Part shown: positions 33,488-44,473 of the stretch, piece by piece
Layout of the letters: each line of letters starts with the position of its first letter
Numbering within the stretch: the stretch's first letter is position 1
NCBI GenBank assembly: GCA_030544215.1
Contig: JARZZO010000003.1
Coordinates: 32,988,379 to 33,052,378, forward strand
DNA: 64,000 bases
Direction of reading: 5' to 3'
Source: Zantedeschia hybrid cultivar
Lineage: Eukaryota > Streptophyta > Magnoliopsida > Alismatales > Araceae
The notes under the pieces: generated by a model
Told to the model about the DNA's origin: nothing
The model's input: the letters and a program-made list of their open reading frames with translations, nothing else
The model's database searches: none
Translations under genes and position numbers: made by a program

Positions 33488-34828
33488 TGTAGACACACTA
33501 ATTTTGATGTCATTTTGAGTAAATTTCATATCATATAATAATGCCTTATAATGGTTTGATAATTAATCATTGATTAATTTTTATTGATCTTTTTGAGTGT
33601 CAGGTTTAACAGACATGTTTAAGTTAATCAATTAAATTGATTTTAGCTCAAATTTCAGTTAAAATATGAAGAATTCTAAAAAGACGTCGACCTGTATGGA
33701 CGCCATTTAGAGTTTATTCTTATTTTAACGTTTAAATTTAAATTTTAATCAATTGATTAATTAGCTAAAAGGCGTCTGTGAGGGTCGACGTGTTTTAGGT
33801 TTCCTAAGCTATTTTAACTTCTCTTCCGGATGTTTATCCTTATCTTAATTAGTGTAAAAGACGTCTACACATGTGGACGCGTTTTATCTAATAAAAATAA
33901 AGATAAGTTTTTCCGGATATTTATCCTTATCTTAATTAATCTGAAAGGCGTCAGCAATGGTAGACGCGTTTTAGATAATTACAGATAAAGATGAATTAAT
34001 CAGTATTTATCTGTCGATAAATCCTAGATTTTTCTATGTTAATCGCGAACGCAGAAAAAGCCTATAAAAACCTTACATCTCGAAGAGTAAAAGATGTTGA
34101 GCCTCATATTGAGCCCTATTGAGAAAAAGAGAGAGCGTTATTATAGCGAGTTGAAGATCGAAGTAACAACGTCGGAACGCCGGAGCGCTGCCATTTTCAG
34201 AAGTCGGCGTCATTTCAAGAATCTTCATCCTTTCAAGGCTTCAACCAATTGTGCATAAGTGTTTCAATTCTGCATTTTTATTCTACATCTTCATTAATTT
34301 CATTCTTCATAATCACTTCATGCAACACACACCACAGCATCAATCTTTCAAAACCTATTTGATTTAAGGGGTTTCAAAACCATTTAAACAAGTAAGTTTG
34401 CTGCTCAATTATATGTTTAAAATCATGATCAGTTTAGATATTGCTTCCATTTGAATTCTCATCATCATTGTTTCTTTATTTTTCTGTCTCTGTTTCTGCT
34501 GCACTCAACAACAACAAGAAAATCAAAAGGAGAAAACAAGCACAAAGCTAGAAGGACTTCTGGACGATCCTCAACCTCAAACTCAACAGCAAGAACAAAA
34601 GAACAAAGAAAGGGCTCTCTTTTTTCAGCCGGCTGAAGGAGGGGAATCAAGGACTCGATATCTTCCGCGTTCAAACAGGTAGGCGATCATACTTCTTTTG
34701 AAACTTTTAAGTTAAAAGTTTCTGGCGATCACTGCACTTTAGTTGCTGTTTTTAATAGGTTAGTTTACACTAAACAACATAGATTTTTCATGTTAATCAC
34801 ACGAGCATTTTCAGCACCTAGAGCTCTT
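33488..34828 (+). repeat. 3' LTR of the Tat element
   Basis: It starts TGTAGACACA and mirrors 15074-16407, with few substitutions and a 9-base extra segment near 34573. The four U3 sites recur at 33679, 33767, 33856 and 33943 with small changes (site 4 right arm GACGCG here, GACACG in the 5' LTR). Confidence 0.9.
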
Positions 34829-35443
34829 TTGGCTGCTCACTAAATTGGAAGGCAACAAGGTTGGCTATCTGAGATGCTCGATGCCTGACTTTTCCCTATG
34901 CATATAGGTTCCTAACCCTGTTTAAACACTTAAATGAGTTTATGGATGATGTTTGTTAACCTCCACTAATGAAACATGGAAGCAAAGCTAAAAGACAATT
35001 TCACAAGTGGCATTTGATCTTATTATTCTTTGTCATGGACTAATGGAGCTTCCTTCACCATGATACAATTCACACCTTATCTAGTTTCCTACTATGAGTA
35101 CAAGTCAACTATTCATGTTCCAACTTGGTTCTAACTCAAGCCAACTTAACTTCTAGTGCTAGTAAATTGAGGCTAATCTTGAGAAGGTTGACCAAACTTC
35201 AACCTACCATTGTCCAAAATTTAAACCTATCCCACCCACAGACATAGTCTCAATTGAACACTTATTTATCAAGTGTAGACTTATTTTTTCATCAAAGGTT
35301 ATCTTAAGAGACATATATTTGTTAATTGCATGATAAACACGAACTCCATTCATGTTAATTGCATGACCAACTTAACTTCTTTTTTCTCGTTTTTTTCTCT
35401 TATACATGGCTGTCTTTGAGAGTTGCTTGGTACATATTGAAAT
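34829..35443. other. Intergenic DNA between retrotransposons
   Basis: No gene. The first 40 bases resemble the left flank of the Tat element (GGCTGCTCACTAAATTGG against GGCCGCCCACTTAAACTGG). Confidence 0.4.
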
Positions 35444-36699
35444 TGATAGAAATGTATGCCTTATAAGCCAATCAAATGAGTTTTTGATGACATCATTTCA
35501 TGTAATTATGTCATTTTTATTAATAGTAAATGACATTTCTTCATTACATCTTCTTGTTTAATGTGCATCTACCGTTTGATGTGATGAAGTCCTGTAATAC
35601 ATGCGATGATGGCTGAATCATAATGAGATTATGATAATGAGATCCGTCATCTAGAAGCATGTGTTCAAATTATTCTTGGTCATAGGATCTCCAAGACTGG
35701 ACATTAAAGATCCAGATAGACCCGTGCACATGATATTTACTTTTATGATGAGTGTAACTAGTCTCATAGTCATTAGTGTGGTGACATTAAAGTACATGTG
35801 CAAGTGCTCATTATTAGAATGACTTTACTAAATTGATTCGACCTAGAATTCCTAAATGGTCATCATACTGGTTGTCAATCAGGATATTCTACAGCCACAG
35901 TAATATAGTTAGATCATAGATATGAGTCACCAATGATGTCTTACTTGAGTGACACTGAGTATTTGATTACTAACTTAAAGATCTCAAGTCTGTGATCCTA
36001 TATAATCGATTATTCAGACTTAGTAGGATTCCCACAAAGGCAATTGAGTTGACAACAAAGGATCATTCACTCTCGGTATGTAATCAGAGAGAATATGTCA
36101 TATGAAATAGTACTAAAAAATCTCTCGCTAGGGTTCAATAATTAAATATAAAAATAATTTTCTATTTAATTTAGTATTGAGGATAAGATTCTATTAGGTT
36201 AAGACATATTAAGGTTTGACAGTTAAACCATAACCTCGTCTGATTGGAACATTTCTTGGATGAGGATCTATAGCTATGTAGTATCTATGAGCGAAAGACT
36301 TCAATTAGTGGGTTGCATATCCTCGATGTCTTTTGAGATCATGAGGTGTAGCTTCGTGCCATTTGTGATTGAAAAGCTCAAAGGATTCATCATGCGATGA
36401 TGGATCGCCGCTTATGTGATAATCAGACTAAAATTCCTTATGAGATAATGAATATTATTTAATTAAGTCAAATAAGTTATTTTTTAACTCAATGGGCTGA
36501 AAACCAAATAGACAGTTGGACCTAGAGGGTTACACAAAAGAGTTCTCGTAGATCAGAACAGGATTTAAATTTATATAAACATTTGAATTTTTGTCAAAAA
36601 TATCGGGAGTCTATAAATACTTGTTGTAGGAAAACCCTAGCCAAGCTTTAAGGTTTTTCTCTACGACCAACCCTCATCCTCCCTCATCCCCCTCTCTCT
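35444..36699 (+). mobile_element. Old solo LTR, left part, split by the copia insertion
   Basis: It starts TGATAGAAATGTATGCC, preceded by GAAAT, and follows the copia LTR plan (CAAGCCAATC.., GATTATGATAATGAGATC.., ..GAGAGAATATG..). It is interrupted at 36699 by the younger element and resumes at 46052. The joined length is about 1.6 kb. Confidence 0.75.
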
Positions 36700-38273
36700 T
36701 GTTAGTATTAGATGGTCTCAAAGCCAATCTGATACTATGTACTGATTCAGATTATTAATAAATGGCAATAATTCATTGTATGTAATTAATTCGATCTATA
36801 TTTATCGTATCACGATGAAATCCATAAACATGTGCAACAGTCTTCAGATTATGATGAGATCATAATTACGGGACCGAAGACTTATAAACACATGTTCTTA
36901 ATTGTTCCTAGTCATAGGATGTTTGAGATAGGACATCGAACATCCGGATAGACTAGTATAGGTTACTTCAGCTCGTATGATGAGGGTGACTGATCCTATA
37001 ACTCACTTGTGTGGAGACACGATGCTGGACCTGTAGGTGCGCATTGGCGAATAAGTTCACTGAACTGATCCGACTATGAATCGTTGGATGGTAAATAACT
37101 CACTGTTAACCAGCTCGATTCTTTTGTCACGGTTGCGTAGATGATCCTTGGACCTGAGACGCCAAAGATATCTTGTTGGTAGGTTTCTGAACTTTGACCT
37201 TGACTAACGAATCCCTAACCATGGGTTATCAATAAGTCAAGTGATCGGGTTCAGGAAAATGCCTTCGAAGGTAATTGTGTGTTCAATACGAGATCATCCG
37301 CTCTCGGTAGTTTGAGAGAGAATGTTCCGATAATGATGCACTTAAAGTCCCTGGCCAGGGTGGACTCTGTATTCGATAAGGAGTTATCAGATTCAGATTA
37401 GCGGCATCTGATTCACGTGAATCGACTGAATAGGGTTTAACAGTAAACCATATCCTAGGTCGATACGGGAACATTGCACGGAAGAAGGATTATATCCGCG
37501 CGCTAACTGATGACGGAAAGGTTCCAATAGAGGGTTGCGATAACCCCAGTGCCATTCAGGATCACGCGATGTTGCTTGGCATCCAACGTGATCGGAAGTT
37601 TGTCCGAATTTATTGTGAGACATTAAATTCGGTTGATTAATTGAATATAAGGATATTAATTAATTCAGTGGGTCAGTAAAAGGTTACTGGGCTTAATGGG
37701 CTATTAACTGGACTGGTATTTGGGCCTAGAGGGTCACACGCAAATGGTTTTCAAGTCGATGGATAATCCGACAGGATTTCGGATAAGTCTGGGTTTTTAC
37801 GAAAAACCGCAAACATACTTATTATAAAAGAACGGATACTATGTCGGAGGCCAGCAACCCTAACCTAGCCGTCGTTCTTTCTCTCTCTCTCCTCTCTACT
37901 GGGCGTGCAACACGAGGCGGCCATCTAGAGGCTCCGCTTCGATTCCGCCTTCCGTCCAACGAGAGATTCCGAATCCGCATGTCAAGGCGGATTACACGCA
38001 GCCAGACAGGATCCACGAACGCTGCATCGAGCGAGGAGGCGTGGACAATCCATCGCGAGGAGAACCGCGTGGATACTGCTAGAGGTCGAGCATCTGCGCG
38101 ACTTGCGGCATCGCTCCGACGGAACCGGAAAACGAACGCGGATTCGAATTCGCGCAAGGTAAATCCGATTTACTCCGGTCTTGTTTTGTTGATCGAAACG
38201 AGATGGATCCGATCCCGAAATTAAATTTATTCCGCTGCGTTTTCAGTCAGATCCCGACACGGCGATCCCAACA
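36700..38273 (+). repeat. 5' LTR of the copia element
   Basis: It runs from TGTTAGTATTAG to GATCCCAACA. TATAAAA at 37823-37829 is the likely promoter, leaving a U3 of about 1.1 kb. The GC-rich end encodes nothing. Confidence 0.92.
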
Positions 38274-38274
38274 G

Positions 38275-38287
38275 TGGTATTAGAGCC
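38275..38287 (+). promoter_or_regulatory. Primer-binding site for initiator tRNA-Met
   Basis: TGGTATTAGAGCC follows the LTR after one base. It differs from the usual TGGTATCAGAGC by one base. Confidence 0.85.
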
Positions 38288-40552
38288 AGGTTCCACTGTG
38301 TTTTCGCCGTTTCGGTCTCTAAAATTATGATTTTCAAATTTATTCCATACTTAAATTTATTTTCTTACAAGATTTATATTCATTAGATGATTACTGCGAT
38401 GAGATCGCGATTTAAATCTGAAGAAAATATTTTTTTTTGGGTTATTTTGTCGTGTTCTTCGTTGGACGAAGAACGCCTTGTTCTTAGTGTTATAAACGGA
38501 TCTAAAGGGTGTTTCTCCAAGATCTAAGATCTTCCACTCCTTGGCAATAGGTTGTTGTCGGTGTTTTGGAGTTTTTGGATCGCCAGCCATGGTTGTTTCT
38601 TCTTCGTTTTGGATTTTTGAATCTGAAATTTGGGGAGAAAAGGGAGGCATAAAAATCAGATTTTGAGCCACCCTCGGGCCATCACCGGTGGCCGGTCGTC
38701 ACCGGCAAGGTCGCCGTCGCCGGCGGTTGGGGGCCGGTGCCCGCTCGTCGCCGGGACCGGCGCCAGAGAAGACCCCAAAAGGGGGGGAGCGCTGTCGGGT
38801 TCCCTACAACGCAGGGAACCCTCGGGCTACCCAGCCGGGCGGCTAGGGTTTCCCTAGCAGCCGACCGGGCCCAGCCCGGCTGGACCCTAGCCCGGGCCAG
38901 GGGTCCGAGCCAAGGCCAGCCAGAGGCCGGACCAAGCCTGCGGGCCTGGGTCCAGGCCCCTAGTTGAGCCCTTTATAGGCCCAATTATATATTTTTTTTA
39001 TTTTACTAATTAAAATTATTGAGTGATTTGATAATTAATTGTAAAATATGATTTTACTCTTTGTGATTAAATTCAATTTTAATTGGATCCTATTTAAGGT
39101 TTATTTTGTTTTGATTAATTAATTAACATAAGTTGTTAATTTAATTAATTAATTCTAAATGTTTGATTAAACCTTAAATGATCGAATTGTTAGATTAACC
39201 CCATTTATTTGAAGTGTTCAAATAATGCATGGAATATTCTTAAATCATTATTTTCAGTTATTATTCTCATTTGATGTGTATTGATTTGCTCATTTAAATT
39301 CTGATTTAAATTAGCATGCATAGTCTTAATGAAATTTGTTTTCGAAAATTTCTAAATCCAATTTTGATTGGTCCCTGGTTTTATGAAACCAAAATTATTA
39401 TTATTTTCAAAAGATTTCTTTAGCCATTTGATGTGCAATTCATGTGTGGATTGTTTAAATAAAACACATGGTGGTCATGGACGAGCATTAATTGTGGATG
39501 TGGAATGTGATTGTGTGGTTTATTGATTATTAATAAATAGAAGTTTGCAAACCTCTCCCTCTCATATTCCATTGTATTTCTACCTCCCTCCTTGATGTAA
39601 TCGCCATAAGGCTTCCTCTTTTAAATTATTATGTAATTATGAATTATGATGTAATTTGATCGAGGCGGCTGCGTACAAAGCAAGGATGATCCACAACTGC
39701 CGACTAGATGAAAATGAAGGAGTTCATTGAATCCATGGGTTTGCAGACTCATGATATAAGTTGTTATATTGTGTATGTGTGTGCGTTTGACTATCTGGCT
39801 CAAGTCAAACCGCAGTGCCGTCCATGAACACACTAATAACATGTATGTGATGCGTGTGTTTCTATTTTGATTGTGAATCAAATTAGCTAGGTTATTAGTA
39901 TAAATATATATTTGATATATCTAATACTATCGCCTAGGATGAGACCAAACTAATAAATAAAACCTTCGTAATAAATTCTAAGCCGTAGAGCGAGTCATTG
40001 AGAATGCACCGTGTGGCTCTCCATCAATATGATTAATAGAACTTAATTCAGTGATGGCAGATACTATGTGTTTATCCGAGGTCTGCCATTGTCTATTGAG
40101 AGGATTGTTGATCATGGCATTAGATGCCTTTAGATAAGAGTAGAGGAACGATATAGTCATCCACGTGTTTACCTGGGAACTATATTTCTACTCTATTTTA
40201 TCACGTATTGATGTTAATGCTTAGACCGGAGATAATGGTCTACGGTGTTTACCCGGGACCATTAATAACTTAATAGCCGAAATATGATCGGATATTGCAA
40301 AGAGTTGCAATTGTCATGAGATGATTGCTCTGAGATAGCGGTATGATACGTGTTTATCCGAGGTCATACTGTGATGCTTGGAGATTTTGATTCCCACTAT
40401 AAGACAGTCGGCGTCTCCCGTTCTGTATATCTGAAGGTTATACAGTCCGTCGAAAATTAGTGGGAGTAAAACTAGATAATAAAAGACCATATCTTGTTTT
40501 AGTTAACTTGAATACCTACTAATTATCATTTGATTATCTCATGTAGGCTATA
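38288..40552 (+). other. Long copia leader with GC-rich block
   Basis: The leader is 2.2 kb. 38660-38970 is a CCGG/GGCC-rich block whose open frames are low-complexity. 38990-39560 is AT-rich. 40054-40464 is a run of hairpins (separate entry). No coding function is seen before the gag ATG at 40553. Confidence 0.6.
40054..40464 (+). ncRNA. Structured leader RNA: hairpins with a shared loop
   Basis: Four hairpins: 40054-40089 (stem ATGGCAGA/TCTGCCAT), 40151-40185 (ATATAGT/ACTATAT), 40233-40264 (TAATGGTC/GACCATTA) and 40341-40369 (GTATGA/TCATAC). Loops are 16-21 nt and share GTGTTTAYCCGRG (second one CCTGGG). A fifth structure, 40393-40464, has outer stem CCCACTA/TAGTGGG and inner stem CTGTATA/TATACAG. 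Stems differ in sequence but pair; loops agree. It lies 90-500 nt upstream of gag. It could serve packaging, dimerisation or translation; this is inference. Confidence 0.7.
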
Positions 40553-41348
40553 ATGTCGCACCATAACCCGTTGCGAGGCATACTTGATGCCAATCGTTTG
40601 ACAAGCACCAACTACTCAGACTGGCTCATGAACCTGAAGATTGTCCTCAGGTCTGAGCAGATTGCCTACATCTTGGATAATGAACCTCCTACTGAACCAG
40701 CATTAGATGTCCTAGAGGAGGAAATGATAGCGTATGAAAAGTGGAAGGAAGATTCCACTATGGCCCAATGCTACATGTTAGTATCTATGAGCAATGAGTT
40801 GCAGAGGCAACATGAAGAGATGGATGTTAGATCTATCATGCTCAATTTGAAAGAGCTATTTGGTGAGCAGAGTAGAATCGAATGATATGAGATATCGAAA
40901 AATTTGTTCAAGACTTAGATGGTAGAGGGAACTTCAATACAGAATCACGTGCTGAAGATGATTGAGTGGGTGGAGAGGCTAGATGCTCTTAGGATTACAC
41001 TTCCCAAGGAGATGCACACAGACCTCATGTTATCTTCACTTCCACAGTCATATGCTCAGTTCATCGTTAATTTTAACATGAACAAGATCTAGGTCACCTT
41101 AGTTGAACTACTGAACATATTAAAGACTGCTGAAGGGAACCTTGTAAAGGATAAACCCCAAGTCCTCATGGTTGGTAAGACCAATAGAAAAAGACTTGCA
41201 GGCCAAGCTTTTCGGAAAGGTAAAAACAAGGTTCAGAGGAAGGCAAAGGTAAAAGTGCTGAGAAAGGTGATTGCTTCTACTATCACCAAAAGGGGCACTA
41301 GAAGAGGAATTGTAAAGAATACCTCAAGGACAAGGGTCAAGGAACTGT
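40553..41348 (+). pseudogene. copia gag, decayed
   Basis: It starts with MSHHNPLRGILDANRLTSTN (N-terminal UBN2/gag-like, ..YSDWLMNLKIVLRSEQ..). The open frame stops at TGA 40883-40885, and further stops in the same frame lie at 40916-40918 and 41090-41092, with recognisable gag sequence between them. A frameshift after that leads to a CCHC-type knuckle region near 41255-41330 (CFYYHQKGHWKRNC in the shifted frame). Gag would have coated the RNA; this copy cannot make it. Confidence 0.8.
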
Positions 41349-44300
41349 GAAGCAGCAGGACGCTTCATGTATTTATATGATAGATGTAAATTTGTCAATA
41401 AGAGATTGTACATCATGGGTATTAGATACTAGATGTGTATCTCATATCTGCAATTCTGTGTAGGCACTGACAAGAAGACGTAAGTTAAGAACTAGCGAGG
41501 TGGAGCTGAGGCTAAGTAACGGCGCAAGAGTTGCGACGATCGCTGTGGGGACAGTGAAGCTCAAGCTACCATCCGGAGACACATTTTCATTAGATGAATG
41601 TTATTATGTACCTAGCATAATAAGGAACATCATTTCTATTTCATATTTAGATAGAATTGGATACAATTTAAATTTTGGGAACAATAGTTGTTCAATTTAT
41701 TTTGGAAATAAATTAATAACTTCTGCTATATTATCCAATGGTTTGTATCTATTAAATGTGTCTCATGAAAATTTACACATCGGTTCTTCAATTAAAAGAA
41801 GTAAGTATGAAATGAACAAAGCCTACTTGTGGCATTGTAGGCTTCAACACATTAGTGAAAACAGACTCTAAAGGATGCATAAAGATGGATATTTAGATTC
41901 ATTTGATTATGAATCATATGCAACCTGTGAGTCATGTTTAATGGGTAAAATGGCTAAGTCTCCATTTAGTGAAACTGGAAAACGAACAAAAGACATATTA
42001 GAACTCATACATTCAGATGTATGTGGTCCTATGTCAACCCAAGCCAATGGTGGTTTCTCATACTTCATTACATTCACTGATTATTATTCAAGGTTTGGAT
42101 ATATATACTTATTGAAGTATAAATCTAAAGCCTTTTAGAAATTCAGAGAATTTAAGAATAGAGTAGAGAAACAAACTGGAAAAAGTATAAAAATCATCCG
42201 ATCCGATCGGGGTGGTAAATACTTGAGTACAGAGTTCATTAAATACTTAAAGGATAATGGTATCCTTTCTCAGCTTATACCTCCTTATACACCTCAGATG
42301 AATGGTGTATCAGAAAAGAAAAATCGCACATTGATGGAAATGGTGCGATCTATGATGAGCATGTCCAAATTACCAGTGTCCTTATAGGGATATGCACTTA
42401 GCTCGGCTATGTATATCCTGAACAAGGTATCCAGCAAGTCTGTTGAAACCACTCCATATAAGATATGGAATGGAAGGAAACCAGACCTTAAACATGTTAA
42501 AGTTTGAGGATGTCCTGCTCATGTTAAAAGACATGACACAGATAAGCTGGAATCCAGAACTGACAAATGCAGATTTGTGGGATATCCAAAGGAAACTTAT
42601 CGATATTACTTTTATCATCTTAACGAACAAAAGGTGTTTGTGGCCAGGAGAGCTGTCTTTTTGGAAGAAGATTATATTCTCCAGAAGAACAATGGAAGTA
42701 AAGTAACTCTGGAAGAAATTCCAGACCCACAAACTGGTTCATCAGATGAACCATCAGTTTCTGAACCTGTTCAAAATGATACACAGGAACCTCGTAGGTC
42801 TGAAAGAATACCTAAACCACCAGAAAGATATGTGGGACATATTAATTTGGATGGTTCAATGATACCCTATAATGAGGATGATGATCCTAAGACTTACCAG
42901 GAAGCCATTGAAAGTCCAGAGGCCGAGAAATGGCGGGAAGCCATGAATTCTGAAATACAGTCCATGTACATCAACCAAGTTTGGAACTTGGAAGATTTAC
43001 CCGATGGTATAGTACCTATCGGCTGCAAATAGATCTTTAAAAGAAAGATCGGTGCAGATGGACGTATTGAGACTTATAAAGTAAGATTAGTGGCGAAAAG
43101 CTATCGTCAAAGACAAGGTGTTGACTATGACGAAACCTTTTCACCCGTTGCTATAATTAAGTCTATCAGAATTCTTCTCGCCATTGTTGCCTACCATGAT
43201 TATGAAATCTAGCAGATGGATGTGAAGACTGCCTTCCTCGATGAAAACTTTGAGGAGGAGGTGTATATGATACAACCAGAATGATTCACATCCAAAGAAT
43301 CTCCAGACATGGTATGTAAGTTGCAGAGGTCTATTTATGGACTAAAGCAAGCTTCCCGAAGCTGGAACATAAGATTCGATGAGGCGATCAAATCTTATGG
43401 CTTCATTAAGAATGAAGATGAGCCATGTGTACACAAGAAAAACAATGGGAGCGCAATCACATTTCTAATTCTTTACGTTGACAACATCCTACTCATTGGG
43501 AATGATGTAGGAATGATGTCATCAGTAAAGATATGGCTGTCAAAGAACTTCTCTATGAAGGATTTAGGAGAAGCATCTTACATATTAGGAATACGGATCT
43601 ATAGAGATAGATCAAAGAAGATGCTTGCTTTAACCCAATCCACGTACATAGAAACCATTGTCAAAAGGTTTGGCATGAAAAATTCCAAGAGAGGTCTCAT
43701 ACCAATGAGACATGGAATTTCACTCTCTAAAGGTCAGTCTCCCAAGACACCTGAAGAGAGGGTTGTGATGGATAAAGTCCCCTATGCCTCTGCCATAGGG
43801 TCCATCATGTATGCCATGTTGTGTACCAGACCTGATGTAGCATATGTTCTAAGTGTTACGAGCAGACATCAGGCAGATCCAGGTGATGAACACTGGAAGG
43901 CTGTGAAATGTATCCTTAAGTACTTGAGAAGGACTAAGGATCTATTTCTAGTCTATAAAGGAAGAGACTTAAAGCTGCAAGAATACACTGACTCAAGTTT
44001 TCAGTCTGATCCTGAAGACAGCAAGTCAACATCAGATTTTGTTTTCACACTCAACGGGGGAGCAGTGAGCTGGAAAAGTTCCAAGCAGGAAACCACTGCT
44101 GATTAAACAACGGAAGCCGAGTATATTGCTGCTGCTTAGTCGCCAAGGAAGCTGTATGGATGAAGAAATTCATCGGCGATCTTGGTGTGGTGGAAAGCAT
44201 ATCTAGTCCCTTCCCACTGCTATGTGACAACAATGGGGCGATTGCTCAAGCGAAAGAACCGAGGTCTCATCAGAAGTCGAAGCACATTCTGTGGCGCTTT

Positions 44301-44459
44301 CATCTGATCAGAGAGATTATAGCTCGAGGAGATGTCATGCTGGAAAGAGTTCCTTCAGTCGACAACATAGCAGATCTACTTACAAAGCCTTTGTCTCAAA
44401 ATGTCTTTGAGCGTCACTTAGAGAATATGGGTATTCTGTATAAAAGTGATTGGCTTTAG
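41349..44459 (+). pseudogene. copia pol: protease, integrase, RT, RNase H, decayed
   Basis: The protease motif reads LDTRCVSHICN (near 41420) with Arg where the catalytic DTG needs Gly. Integrase: WHCRLQH..CESCLMGK zinc site, HSDVCGPM, SDRGGKY, NGVSEKKNRT. RT: QGVDYDETFSPVA, QMDVKTAF, and the active site reads YVDN (43474-43485) instead of YVDD. RNase H: YTDSSFQSD, SKQETTAD, TTEAEYIAA. Stops are at 41461, 41869, 42136, 42385, 42505, 43030, 43210, 43282, 44104 and 44137, and a frameshift lies near 44139. The last part (LLCDNNGAIAQAKEP.., LLTKPL) ends at TAG 44457-44459. Several stops sit where the family has Trp or Gln. Confidence 0.88.
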
Positions 44460-44473
44460 TCCAAGTGGGAGAT
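44460..44473 (+). promoter_or_regulatory. copia polypurine tract
   Basis: CCAAGTGGGAGAT directly before the 3' LTR, the standard plant copia form. Confidence 0.8.

Larger units (their letters stand above)
15074..34828 (+). mobile_element. Ty3/gypsy LTR retrotransposon, Tat lineage, with antisense genes
   Basis: The element is 19.8 kb. Order: 5' LTR, leader, gag, protease with G-patch, RT, RNase H, second (acquired) RNase H, integrase, long 3' region with two genes on the opposite strand, 3' LTR. The double RNase H and the antisense genes between pol and the 3' LTR are known marks of the Tat group (Ogre, Retand and relatives). The LTRs differ at only a few positions in the first 150 bases (hand count), plus a 9-bp indel, so insertion is fairly recent. 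Coding frames carry four in-frame stops in gag-pro, one RT frameshift, and an integrase deletion with loss of a catalytic residue. Target duplication is not clear: GTTGG precedes the element and TTTGG or GGCTG follows. This copy cannot move by itself. Confidence 0.92.

Noticed and set aside
15265..33972. CRISPR-like pattern (constant ends, variable middles) in the GCGTC sites
   Set aside because: The sites are dispersed over 19 kb of a plant retrotransposon, the centres are only 10 nt, and there are no cas genes. Calling it CRISPR would be wrong.
34829..34880. GGTTGG at 34868 as the target duplication of the Tat element
   Set aside because: It lies about 35 bases beyond the LTR end defined by comparison of both LTRs; the resemblance reflects a local repeat shared with the left flank.
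37822..38224. Overlapping frames of 111-127 codons near the copia LTR end
   Set aside because: They lie in the LTR and recur in the 3' LTR at 45600-46000 with frame breaks; high GC alone explains them.
38630..38967. Open frames in the GC-rich copia leader
   Set aside because: Low-complexity Arg/Gly/Pro products of a GC-rich block; they lie between primer site and gag and match no known protein.
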